Of a stretch of 12,043 bases of DNA, positions 1 through 8,368 are shown one piece after another (positions within the stretch are counted from its first letter, which is position 1; every line of letters starts with the position of its first letter). A program made the translations under genes and the position numbers. Origin of the DNA: Smittium mucronatum. Taxonomy: Eukaryota; Kickxellomycota; Harpellomycetes; Harpellales; Legeriomycetaceae. Location of the stretch: the NCBI GenBank assembly GCA_001953115.1, contig LSSL01003638.1, positions 1-12,043 of the forward strand, read 5' to 3'. The notes beneath the pieces are model-generated. The model searched no databases. It was not told the origin of the DNA and saw nothing but the letters and a program-made list of their open reading frames with translations.

Positions 1-90
1 GTTTAGATATAAATTACATGGAGCGCGGGAAATAGAAAACCTATTAAGTGATCAAAAAAAAGTGGGAATCGAATCTGAGGTGAGGAAAAG
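1..90 (-). other. 3' flank / probable 3' UTR of the CM1-like gene
   Basis: This is the sequence immediately downstream of the TAG stop of the minus-strand gene. I see no start of another gene here. There is no clear AATAAA on the minus strand, so the 3' end of the transcript probably lies at the window edge or beyond it. Confidence 0.4.
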
Positions 91-2610
91 CTAACCCCGC
101 TTGAGTGTTTCGAGAAGAGATTTAACTTTGTGTTCTAATAGAGGGTTAACAGTAACCTCATGAAGAGTGTTGAGGTAAGATTTACTAGACTTTTCGACCA
201 TGTTTTGAAATTCTTTGATGAATTCAGTAAGTTTGGATATTGTTTGAGTTTTTTCGTTATTTTCGCTTTCGAGATTGGATATTTTAGATTTGAGAAATAT
301 GATTTCGGCATCATGGAAATTATCTCGCGAAGCGGACAAATCATTGAACGCCGAGCCATTAATAATAGACATGAGTTTCTGGTGCTCTTGTTGTTGGTAC
401 AAAAGTTTTTGCTCGATATCGGTTTTTTGGGCAGATAATTTCTCAAATTCCTTGTAGATTTCATTTGGATTTTCAATGTAGCCGAGAAATCTGGATTCTG
501 ATCCCTGATGTCTGGTGTTTTCAAGATCATCGGAGGAGTCCATTCTATTTTTCATAATTTTCTTTCCAGAGAATTCGCCTACGATTGGTCCTCCTCTTAC
601 ATCTGAAGACTCGTACCCAAAATAGGGGTCAGTGATTTCCAAATCGGAATTAATATCATAGTTATTAAACAATGTTTCAGAAGTGGCGGTCGTTGTAGAC
701 GTACCGGTTCTCAACCTATTTTGATTTTGAGGGCCATATAGACTTAAATTGTGAGTCTTTTTGCTTGTAGGATTATTGGAAGACTTGCTTTGTGGACTTT
801 GTGCCAAATTTTGCCAGAGCTCAGTTTTGGCTCTTTCGTGGAGAGAATCAGATCTTAACTGATCATTTATTTTGATTTGTCTTTCTAGCTCACATTTCAA
901 GTCAGATATATTCTCTAAATTTATTCTATTCTCATCAACAGAAAGAGAGAGCTGATTTTCTAAATCAGCAACTTGGGATTTTAGAGAATTCAAATGATCT
1001 AGTTCTTCTTGGCTCATGCCGTGTTGAGCTTGACATTTATAAGGATCGTTGATATCTTTCTCCAAGAGTTTAATTGTTTTTTTAAGACTAGAGATTTTAT
1101 CTTTGAGCCGGATGATCTCATTATTTGCCCGTACATTGGAGGCCCGGGCACGAGTAAAGTCATTAATAATAGCTTCGAGTCCTTCATCGGAGAGTTGATT
1201 TAAGCTGTCCATTAAGGTTTGGTTTCTGATTTTTAAATCGAAATTCTCCTTCAAAAGTTGCTGAATCTTACTGTTTTCGGATTTCACGCTTTGAAGTTTC
1301 GGAGCTTCTAATGAATTGTCCGAGCTAGAGTCTGGGTTTGAGACTAGTTCTTTTTTAGTAGTATCAATTAAACTTCTAGCGACCCTTACTGAATCTTTTT
1401 GAAGGGGAGTTTTAAATTCTTTGACAGAGCTATTGTTATTATTATGATTTATGCTGTTTGAGAGATTTAAACCTTTTGAATTGCGGTATATATTACGTGA
1501 AGGGATAGGATCGATACTTGGGTTTGTGGAGGATCGGATCGATTGCCTAGGTCTATTTAAACGGGAGGTAGAATCTGCAACGGAACTTCTGGCCACACTT
1601 TTTGCAGTAGAAGGTTTTGGATTTGGAAGAGTTTCTAAAGAGTTTTTCCTTCTTTGGTAAGAGGAGAAGCGATCAAGAGTAGGGCTGTATTGGGGCTTGG
1701 AATTTGCCAAGCTCATTCTTTTTGTATAACTATTATCCAGTGATTTTAACAAATTGCTATTTGGGATAGGATTGAAATCATTCTTGATGTTAGAAGAAAT
1801 ACGATTTCTGGAAGACAAGATGGGATTGTTAGAATCATGATTTTTAGGTGTGGTTAGATTAAGAGGTATAGCTGTAGTGCTGTTTCTAAAGTGAGAAGTA
1901 TGCGAAGATTTTTGAGAAAAGGAATTTACTGAAGCACGATTACCCTTAAGAGGATAACTAAAAGTAGAATTTTTATCCAATTGAGAGGAATTTAAGGAGT
2001 TAAAGGAAGGATTATTTGAAGATTGAAAATGGGAATGAGAATGATTATTCCTAAGTGGTGTTGGAATGGATGAGATAGAGTTTTTAAGTGGGTATTGGCG
2101 ATCAATAGGACCTGAAGAAGCTCCAGAATCCCTTCTCTTGAAAACCTTGTCAGTATGGTCGTAAGAATTAACATTAGATCTCGAAAACCTGTTTATGGGT
2201 AGAACTTTGCTATAGTTTCCGGAAATGTTGCGACTGGGATTGAAGTTTGGTGGATTTTCTTGATTTTTTAAAGATAGATTAGAAAATTCTGGAATGGGAT
2301 TCTGAATTTCACTAATATCGGGTTCAGAATTTGATACATGAATTGAAGAGCAGGAAGATTTGGGGCCAGGCTGTTTATGAAGGGCTGTATGTTTTTCAGA
2401 GTATAAATTGGAAGGGAATTGCTCTAAGGGAGAATTAAGACGGTTTGATCTATTGTGATTTAAATTAATGCCACGAGCAGAGCTTTTTTTTAGAACAAAG
2501 GAGTCATTGCTATCTATTGAAGAATTTGAGGAATGTAGGATGTCAGGAGATTTAGCTCCTGGCCGGCCATTCCAGGAGTATTGGTTATTGTGATTAGCTG
2601 AGCCCAGCAT
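91..2610 (-). CDS. CM1 (Cnn_1N)-domain coiled-coil protein, probable Mto1/ApsB-like gamma-tubulin complex tether
   Basis: An 839-residue, intronless reading frame. The start is well fixed: an in-frame TAG lies six bases before the ATG, the context is AAAATG, and the next Met is far inside. Residues 1-440 are low-complexity, rich in Ser, Asn and Pro, and probably disordered. Residues about 446-518 match the CM1 motif of centrosomin, CDK5RAP2, Mto1 and Pcp1: LKENFDLKI (453-461), a leucine-spaced helix, then LSDEGLEAII (473-482) and a second helix ending LLEKDI. Coiled coil continues at about 534-600, then a linker (600-710), then coils at about 713-750 and 766-810. In known family members CM1 binds the gamma-tubulin complex and activates microtubule nucleation at spindle poles, septa or cytoplasmic centres. 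A central CM1 behind a long disordered N-terminus resembles fungal Mto1/ApsB more than Pcp1/Spc110, where CM1 is near the N-terminus. I do not recognise a MASC or PACT targeting domain at the C-terminus. No signal peptide or membrane segment is visible. The family call is from pattern memory, not a search. Confidence 0.85.
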   Translation of the reverse strand: MLGSANHNNQYSWNGRPGAKSPDILHSSNSSIDSNDSFVLKKSSARGINLNHNRSNRLNSPLEQFPSNLYSEKHTALHKQPGPKSSCSSIHVSNSEPDISEIQNPIPEFSNLSLKNQENPPNFNPSRNISGNYSKVLPINRFSRSNVNSYDHTDKVFKRRDSGASSGPIDRQYPLKNSISSIPTPLRNNHSHSHFQSSNNPSFNSLNSSQLDKNSTFSYPLKGNRASVNSFSQKSSHTSHFRNSTTAIPLNLTTPKNHDSNNPILSSRNRISSNIKNDFNPIPNSNLLKSLDNSYTKRMSLANSKPQYSPTLDRFSSYQRRKNSLETLPNPKPSTAKSVARSSVADSTSRLNRPRQSIRSSTNPSIDPIPSRNIYRNSKGLNLSNSINHNNNNSSVKEFKTPLQKDSVRVARSLIDTTKKELVSNPDSSSDNSLEAPKLQSVKSENSKIQQLLKENFDLKIRNQTLMDSLNQLSDEGLEAIINDFTRARASNVRANNEIIRLKDKISSLKKTIKLLEKDINDPYKCQAQHGMSQEELDHLNSLKSQVADLENQLSLSVDENRINLENISDLKCELERQIKINDQLRSDSLHERAKTELWQNLAQSPQSKSSNNPTSKKTHNLSLYGPQNQNRLRTGTSTTTATSETLFNNYDINSDLEITDPYFGYESSDVRGGPIVGEFSGKKIMKNRMDSSDDLENTRHQGSESRFLGYIENPNEIYKEFEKLSAQKTDIEQKLLYQQQEHQKLMSIINGSAFNDLSASRDNFHDAEIIFLKSKISNLESENNEKTQTISKLTEFIKEFQNMVEKSSKSYLNTLHEVTVNPLLEHKVKSLLETLKRG
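1057..1275 (-). other. CM1 (Cnn_1N) motif within the CDS
   Basis: This encodes residues about 446-518. Diagnostic features are the core KENFDLKI, hydrophobic residues at heptad spacing after it, the short break LSDEGLEAII, and a second amphipathic helix with EIIRLKDKI and LKKTIKLLEK. In CM1 proteins this layout (ENF-x-LKL helix, short loop, second helix) contacts the gamma-tubulin complex. The part after the loop departs from the usual form: where many members have a KENxELK-like stretch, this one has NDFTRARASNVRANNE, so the match is partial there. Confidence 0.7.
2062..2073 (-). other. SxIP-like motif (SSIP, followed by TPLR) in the N-terminal disordered region
   Basis: Residues 180-183 read S-S-I-P and are followed by T-P-L-R, inside Ser-rich disordered sequence. 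SxIP with nearby basic residues is the known EB1-binding signature of microtubule plus-end trackers, and CDK5RAP2 carries such a site. A weaker TAIP lies at residues 246-249. Short motifs like this occur by chance in Ser/Pro-rich sequence, so the function is inferred. Confidence 0.35.
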
Positions 2611-2865
2611 TTTCTAAATGAATATTTATTATTTGCCGCAAAGGCAGAATTACGAAGAGGTGGTATTGAGAAGCAAGGTGGCCGTTTAACAGAAAATTAT
2701 CTTGATCTTAGAGTATCTGTAGCTTTTAGTAGTCGGTAGCATGTAGATATGGGCAAAGGAAATGGTGGGAGTCTGAAAAATCACGACTGAGCGTGTGTGA
2801 GATAATTAAGACACCAAAATATGAGCCAAAACAGGCCATGGGAAAGTTATTTGGAGTCGATCTAG
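2611..2865 (-). promoter_or_regulatory. Upstream region of the CM1-like gene
   Basis: This is the 5' flank of the minus-strand gene. An A/T-rich stretch (AATAATAAATATTC on the minus strand) lies within about 25 bases of the ATG, too close to be a TATA box, and is probably leader. A short inverted repeat TTTGC-C-GCAAA sits at 2632-2642. I see no canonical TATA box, so the start of transcription cannot be placed. The sequence ATTTAG just before AAAATG could be read as a splice acceptor for a 5' leader intron, but nothing else supports that. Confidence 0.35.
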
Positions 2866-2947
2866 CCCCCCTTACTCTTTCCTTCATCCAACCCACTGCT
2901 TGTTATTTTTTTCGTATTTTTTTTTTTTTCATTTCGCCATCCCCAAA
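2866..2947 (+). promoter_or_regulatory. Pyrimidine-rich block with a 13-T tract
   Basis: About five-sixths of the bases are C or T on the plus strand. The block starts with six C, runs through CT-rich sequence, and includes T tracts at 2906-2912 (7 T) and 2917-2929 (13 T). CT-rich blocks just before start codons and poly(dA:dT) tracts are common in fungal promoters, where they disfavour nucleosomes. The block could serve the minus-strand gene about 300 bases away, or a plus-strand transcript beginning near 2948. Confidence 0.4.
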
Positions 2948-3064
2948 ATGTCCATAAATTATGTAATCAATGCTATATTAGCTACAGTATACACAGTATC
3001 CAATTACGGAGACAGGTACGGTATTCGCGAACAACAATTAATAAATTCTGGACGCTCATTATAA
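2948..3064 (+). other. Small ORF of 38 codons (hypothetical)
   Basis: An ATG in good context (CCAAAATGTCC) directly follows the pyrimidine-rich block and opens 38 codons ending in TAA. The predicted peptide has a short hydrophobic stretch (YVINAILATVYTV, residues 5-17) and then a polar tail with DRYGIREQQ. I do not recognise it. It could be a small protein, the first exon of a decayed gene, or chance. At this base composition a frame of this length is not statistically notable, and the only support is its position after a promoter-like block. A 90-codon frame on the opposite strand (2982-3254) overlaps it. Confidence 0.15.
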
Positions 3065-3717
3065 TAATCAGATACTTTGACCCTTCAAAGCAATTCCTTA
3101 TTGGCAATTGCAGCAAAAAGGATGTTAGATCTGGAGCCCACTTAACCCCACCGGCTAAGGTTGTCAAAGAGCAGAGCATTAACTGATTACATAATTTCTG
3201 CCTAATTTTGTAACAAATGCAGCAAATTATATATCGCAAAAAACGTAATGGCATATAGTAATCAAACCATGCCTACGATAGGCAAAAAAACAATCAGCAT
3301 TTACCTCTAGGCTCAACACTTGTCTCGTATTAATAATGCACGTAATTGAGTCTATATCTGACGAGCCAATTCGATGCAAAACAATCTAGGCTCATTGTCA
3401 ATCCTTTTGGTAAGTTAAACTAGCGCAAATTTAGAGCAACATTTAATTTTGCATGAACCTATCTATCTATGCTATTATTCTGCATTCAATTCAAATGCCA
3501 TTGAAACTTGGGCTGTGGAGCTCAGAGGCAAATAGGGATAATTACCCGAATAGATAAACTAAATTTGCAAATTTAAGCAGATTTGAGGGCATGGAATATT
3601 TGACCCTGTGAAAAAGGTTTTTGGTTTCCGACCTGGATGAAATGTAAGGGCGTAAGTGAGATTTTGAAGGTACTATCCTCCAACCGAAATGACTTATGAC
3701 TCGAATGATCCCTCGCC

Positions 3718-3729
3718 CCTTTTAAAAGG
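3718..3729. repeat. Perfect 12-bp palindrome CCTTTTAAAAGG
   Basis: CCTTTTAAAAGG is its own reverse complement. It follows a C-rich run and is followed eight bases later by GATATC. It resembles a MADS-box (CArG-like, CC-A/T6-to-8-GG) binding site with eight central A/T bases instead of six. A role as a regulatory site is conjecture. Confidence 0.3.
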
Positions 3730-3910
3730 TATTAGCGATATCATCCCCCTATGAATGTTTTTTTCTGTTGGCCGATAAGAATATCCTAGCTAATAATCAC
3801 CAACAATAGCTCTAGAACGTGCCACAGGAGTGGGTTATTGTAATTTTATTGGGTTGTTACAATTATTTATAATACTGAAATCTATTATACTAGATATAAA
3901 CTGACCTTGT

Positions 3911-3966
3911 CCAATGAAATTGGTTAAAAAACCCCCCCAGGCTTTGTTTCTTTCCCCCTATAAATA
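3911..3966 (+). promoter_or_regulatory. Paired CCAAT/ATTGG motif followed by a TATAAATA box
   Basis: CCAAT (3911-3915) and ATTGG (3919-3923) form an inverted pair separated by GAA. A run of seven C and a CT-rich stretch ending in five C follow, and TATAAATA starts at 3959. CCAAT boxes bind the HAP/NF-Y complex in fungi, and TATAAATA is a good TATA box. The arrangement reads as a plus-strand core promoter. Downstream lie only a 3-codon frame at 4088 and a 39-codon frame at 4121, so a transcript would be short-coding or noncoding. Confidence 0.35.
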
Positions 3967-4120
3967 CATTTTGATATTCCAGAGTATAACCCTTTAGCTC
4001 TAAGGACGATCGAGAACTCCAATTCGGTAAAACTATAGATACAATTGGCAATAAAAAATTGACATTGGAATTCAATTATTCATAGAAATGATAAAGTAGC
4101 GTAAACATTGGCTACTAAAA

Positions 4121-4240
4121 ATGGCACTTAAAGCCTATTTACTGCAAACCCTTTTCGGATCTAGAAATATGTTGTGTGAAATATATATTTTATGTTCGAT
4201 GTTGCGTAAAATTATCCCAATAATAAATACGCATATATAA
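4121..4240 (+). other. Small ORF of 39 codons (hypothetical)
   Basis: The ATG context AAAATGGCA is favourable. The frame lies about 160 bases after the TATAAATA box and is preceded by a 3-codon upstream frame at 4088-4099. The peptide begins MALKAYLLQTLFGSRN and contains two Cys. An AATAAA lies at 4222-4227, before the stop, and another possible polyadenylation signal AATAAAA is at 4468-4474. I do not recognise the sequence, and its length is within chance expectation. Confidence 0.12.
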
Positions 4241-4833
4241 TTGGATGGTGTTTTATAGTGCGCTAAAATTGGGCGCTATTTTTAAATCATCGGTATATAA
4301 GGAATTAATGAGATAGAGAGCTCTTTATATCAAAAGCTAAGTCTGTTAATTTGCTGATACTGATGATCGGCATCCAGCTTTTTTTTTTTGGAAAAAGATA
4401 TGGCCGTTCCAGTCGGGCTGATAAAACACTGGTATCTAAAAAAGACTGAAATGAAATTTCATCATTCAATAAAAGTTAAACTGTGAGTATATTACCTTTC
4501 AGAATTAAAAATCTAAGTTACTTTTTTACTTGGGAGGTTTCTATACCCTTAACAAAAGCATATAGCAGCAAGGGGCTTTATTCTTCTAATGAAAGGGATT
4601 CAAATACCGCTATTAAAGGGACTTTGGATTATTCTTTAATTAAACCTTCCATTTTGCCCATTTATCGGCGACGAGCATCCATAATTTTATACATGAATAT
4701 ACCTAAAATTACGACTATTGAGTTTAGTTGGGGTTAATACACAAATATAGCGGTGCCGTGATGGATTTATGATGTCCACATTCAGTATGGACCAGGCAGC
4801 ACTAATATTTACTCATTTTATTTACCCATCTTT

Positions 4834-4854
4834 CTAATTACTAATTACTAATTA
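4834..4854 (+). repeat. Tandem repeat (CTAATTA) x3
   Basis: Three perfect head-to-tail copies of the heptamer CTAATTA occupy 4834-4854. Each contains the TAATTA homeodomain-type core, but a simple replication-slippage origin is enough to explain them. Confidence 0.8.
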
Positions 4855-5342
4855 ATACGGAATATCTTATCATGGATTTTCTCCCTCCACTTATATGATC
4901 ATTTCGTAAAATTTCAGCAATTTCCCTTTCTATAAAGAGGATTTTTGAAACTTTTTTATTCTTTCGGGAAATTTAGTTTAAAGTTAATAAAAAGCTCTAA
5001 AAACTTATATAAAATAATTTAAAAAAAGTGAAAAAAATTCACCCAACTCCCCTCCGCCGCTCTAGATGCTCCGTACAGAGTATTTTTGCAACTTTTATTT
5101 ATTTTGTTAATTAGTTAATTGCATTTTATTTCACATAATTTCTCGGGTAGATATCATTAAAAGCTAATACAAACAAAATGCGTAAAAAGGCAAAAATAAG
5201 ACTAAGAATCATTAGACCATTTAGATTCTTCGTTCTATCTACATTTTGGGCTCGCTAAAGCAAAAAGGAACATTTAACCCCGCCAACCACAGCAAACCTC
5301 GACTTGCATTTTAAACCATTCATAGTTGTTGCATAAAGTGGA

Positions 5343-5356
5343 AATAATAATAATAA
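5343..5356 (+). repeat. AAT microsatellite (4 units plus AA)
   Basis: Four AAT units and a trailing AA lie inside an otherwise moderate-GC stretch. Confidence 0.75.
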
Positions 5357-5399
5357 GCCTGGTTAGTTGAGAATACAAAGCCTATTGCTAGAGATACCT

Positions 5400-5450
5400 T
5401 TTCACTTTAGAAAAGCAGTGAAAGTTCACATGACATATACCATATGCCAT
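5400..5450. repeat. Two adjacent short inverted repeats
   Basis: TTTCACT (5400-5406) pairs with AGTGAAA (5417-5423) across 10 bases. Immediately after, ATGACATAT (5430-5438) pairs with ATATGCCAT (5442-5450) across ACC with one mismatch. No U tract follows as in a Pol III terminator. Their function is unknown. Confidence 0.4.
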
Positions 5451-5726
5451 AATTCGTCTGATTTTTCAAAAGTATGTTATTGGGCACTGAGCGTTCATTT
5501 TTTCAATATCCTCTAGAGTATTTGTAAATACATGTGAATAGCTTCATCAATTCGGCCATCCTTATTATGACTTGTTTATTACAAATGTGTTTTAGAGTTC
5601 TCAGCTACTCTCGACTAGGGTAAAAACAGCAACCATAGGATTTTTTTTAAATTGATATTAGCTTGATATATATTTTTTAACCCCCTGATTTGCTTCGTGG
5701 TACCTAGCAAGGAAGAATATCCACCA

Positions 5727-5744
5727 ACTCTAAGAGTTTAGAGT
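5727..5744. repeat. Hairpin with 7-bp perfect stem
   Basis: ACTCTAA (5727-5733) and TTAGAGT (5738-5744) are perfect inverted repeats around a GAGT loop. This could fold in RNA of either strand or be an operator-like site. No gene is attached to it. Confidence 0.4.
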
Positions 5745-6354
5745 CCCCTCTCATTTGGATGCGAATTTTTAATGTGTTATATTTTACCAAATCACTGCAC
5801 ATATAGCATATATGACTAATTAATTATTTTTTTTAAATAGCCAGTATTTCGGTTTCAGCAATGAAAAACCACTCAGATAAGGTCTTCTATATGAGAAAAG
5901 AGTTTTATTTTAGCAGACCAGCTCAATTTTTACTTTTTCCCAAGTACTTAATCAATGACAGAAATTGTTCAAAAAACCAATAGATAAGTATTAGCCATAA
6001 CCAAATAAAATTTTTGTTTTTTAAAGACAAAAAATATAAATATCATATTATTCAGAGTTTCCTCATAATCAAATAGAAATAAAAATGTTTGCATTTTAAA
6101 AAATATCAGAGTAAGGAGAGTTTTTCGAATAACCTTGCCTACTTTCAGTGAAAAATAATTCTAGTCGCTAGTCACAACACAAAAGATGTGCCCTTAACTC
6201 TTTGTTTCTTTATTTTATAAATACGCATTTCCTGTGAATGAGATCCTGTATAATATCAGTCTAAAATTTTTATATGCTAAATATATAAATTAGCTTTTAT
6301 TTGATATTTTTCAATGCTAAAAACACATGAAGTTTGTTGTTTTTAGAAATAATT

Positions 6355-6405
6355 CAGAAACCCCAGCTTTAAACAGTAAAAATATCAATTGAAAACGGGG
6401 TTCTG
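6355..6405. repeat. Inverted repeat at the composition boundary
   Basis: CAGAAACCCC (6355-6364) and GGGGTTCTG (6397-6405) are complementary with one bulged A, separated by 32 bases of A/T-rich sequence. It sits within about 20 bases of where GC content drops for the rest of the window. It could mark the end of an element or be coincidence. Confidence 0.35.
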
Positions 6406-7547
6406 GTTTATTAATACATCATAATTTTGTTATAAAAGGGAAAAAATAATATTAATAAATTTTTTATATATGTTGAAATTTTGATTTTAATGCTCATTAT
6501 TTGGAAATTTTTACTGTTTTTTTTAACAAAAAAAAAAATGGTATTCTCCTTGAAAAATATAATTTAGCTTTTCAGTAAAACTAAAATACTTTTTTTTACT
6601 TTTTCCTAATATTTCAGCCCTAAAATTTTTTATTCGAAAGAAAAAAATATTGATATAGTTACGGGTATTTTATGTGTTTTAGAAAATGGGACTAACTACA
6701 TAAAATTTCTAAAATGGTAATAAATTTTTTTCATATATAAAATAATGTCTGTCTAATAGCAAAATCTTTCTTTTTTGAGAGCTGTAAATGAGTATATTTT
6801 TTTAAAAAAAAACCCTCGATTTTTTAAATTTTTTTCTGGAATTTCTGTCAATACTAGAAGTATATATCCGTATCTCTTTTTAGATGAAATTATAAACTCC
6901 GAGTAATCATCATTTGCTCATTTTTATAATATAAAAAGCTGCTCGGCTATTTTGGATAATTTTAAAAATGTATTACTTCAACTAAAATATTTTAGTTTTT
7001 ATCCCTATATACATTTCATTTTTTTATTCTTGGTAGGAGAAAAAAATATATTTTTTAATTTTAATTAAAAATTCTAAAAATGAATAAATTTTTAGATGAA
7101 AATATATTTTATTTTTTACATAAATAAAACCTTTTGATTCTTGAAAGTCTTAATATTAAAATGAAATATTAATAAAACATAAATAGACTTATTTTTTATC
7201 TTTGTTTTGTTTAATAAATATTTAAAAATCTTATTTTTGGATTATTAATTAATATTTTATTTTTGTTAAAATCAAAAAAATTTATAAAAATAAACAATGT
7301 ATATTAGGTATTAAGCTAAATTTGTTTGCATAGATGAATTTTATTTTCAAAAGCTCTATTTTAGCTAATTTTTATTAATTAGAAACCGTTTCTAAAGGCT
7401 TTTTTTTAGAATTACTTTTTAAATGCGTTTTAAAAGTAATATTGAATTGTTTTTAAGCTCAAAAAGTAGAAAATTTCGATTTTTAAATTTTTATCCGTGT
7501 TAAGTAAATACTAAATAATCCCATATTTTTTTTCTAAGAGTATGAAA

Positions 7548-7562
7548 AATAATAATAATAAT
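7548..7562 (+). repeat. AAT microsatellite (5 units)
   Basis: Five perfect AAT units lie within the AT-rich desert. Confidence 0.8.
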
Positions 7563-8368
7563 GTTTAAAAAATACACGAGTACAAAATTATATAAAAATA
7601 TTTTTTATTGAAAAAATGAAAAAATAAACTCTTTTTTGATTGGAAAATTTTGAAATTTTATAATAATAATGGCCAAACTCCTAATAATATTACGCTTTTA
7701 AATCAAAATTTTATGTCTTTTGAGATAAATTGCTCTTTATTAATAATAAATTTATCAATGCGATTTTTTTTGTATAAATCCAACCAATAGTTTTATAATT
7801 AGAAATTATTCATAAATATAATTAATTCAAAAAAAATTATTCAGTAATAAGTCTCTGTAAATTCTAATGGAAGAATTTTGAGGTTCATAATATTATACTA
7901 ATTTTTTCTACCTAAATACTAAATTATGTAGCTATTAATTAAGTTTTAATAATATTTTTTCGGATAAATTGGTAAAATATGAAGTTATATTTAATTTTAA
8001 TAGCTTAATATATAATTAAAAACAAATAAAATAATTTTATATAAAATTTAAGATTGAAAAAATATCAAAAAGAATAATAAATAAAAATTACGGAGGATGA
8101 TCTCAGGTAAAATCGGCGCTTAAAAACATAGAACTTTTGGAACTAAAAAAAGAAATTTTTGTAAAATTCATGGCGAAGAATATAGCTAATAATTAAATAT
8201 AACATTTTATGAGTTTTTAGTAATTTTTTTTAATAAATTTAGATTCTTTGTGATATCAATTTTAAATATCTAATAAAAAAATATATTATTTTTACACTTT
8301 TTATTCGACCCATTATAACTTCTTCCAACAAATAACAGGAAAAATTATAAGAAAATATTGTATTGAGG

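Larger units (their letters stand above)
3065..6420. other. Intergenic region of moderate GC, no convincing gene
   Basis: Spot counts give about 20-42% GC per 60-base line, higher than the DNA to its right. The longest frames are unconvincing: 61 codons on the minus strand (3890-4075), and about 85 codons on the plus strand (4483-4737) with no ATG until near its end. I looked for tRNA B boxes, U6 and other snRNA signatures, transposase or reverse-transcriptase motifs and long terminal repeats, and saw none. The stretch holds promoter-like motifs at 3911-3966, a palindrome at 3718-3729, a second TATA-like sequence TATATAAGG at 4294-4302, a heptamer repeat at 4834-4854 and several short inverted repeats, listed separately. 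It may contain decayed genes or noncoding transcripts. Confidence 0.5.

Noticed and set aside
160..2174. Other open frames of 60-131 codons on both strands inside 91-2610.
   Set aside because: They overlap the long minus-strand gene in other frames and show no domain features. They are shadow frames of its low-complexity coding sequence.
2982..3254. A 90-codon minus-strand frame beginning MPLRFLRYII, Cys- and Ile-rich.
   Set aside because: It has no recognisable domain and unremarkable length for this base composition, and it overlaps the 38-codon plus-strand frame. It is most likely chance.
3349..3402. A 17-codon frame ending EPIRCKTI, faintly like the N-terminus of class III alcohol dehydrogenases (PIKCKAA).
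   Set aside because: It stops at once after the resemblance, and no downstream dehydrogenase sequence follows in any frame. It is too short to support a pseudogene.
3890..4075. A 61-codon minus-strand frame.
   Set aside because: It lies across the CCAAT/TATA motif on the opposite strand, has no family resemblance, and is within chance length.
4483..4737. A plus-strand open stretch of about 85 codons containing RRRAS.
   Set aside because: It opens with GTG and has no ATG until near its end. A TTTCAG acceptor at 4497-4502 could make it a 3' exon, but no matching upstream exon was found.
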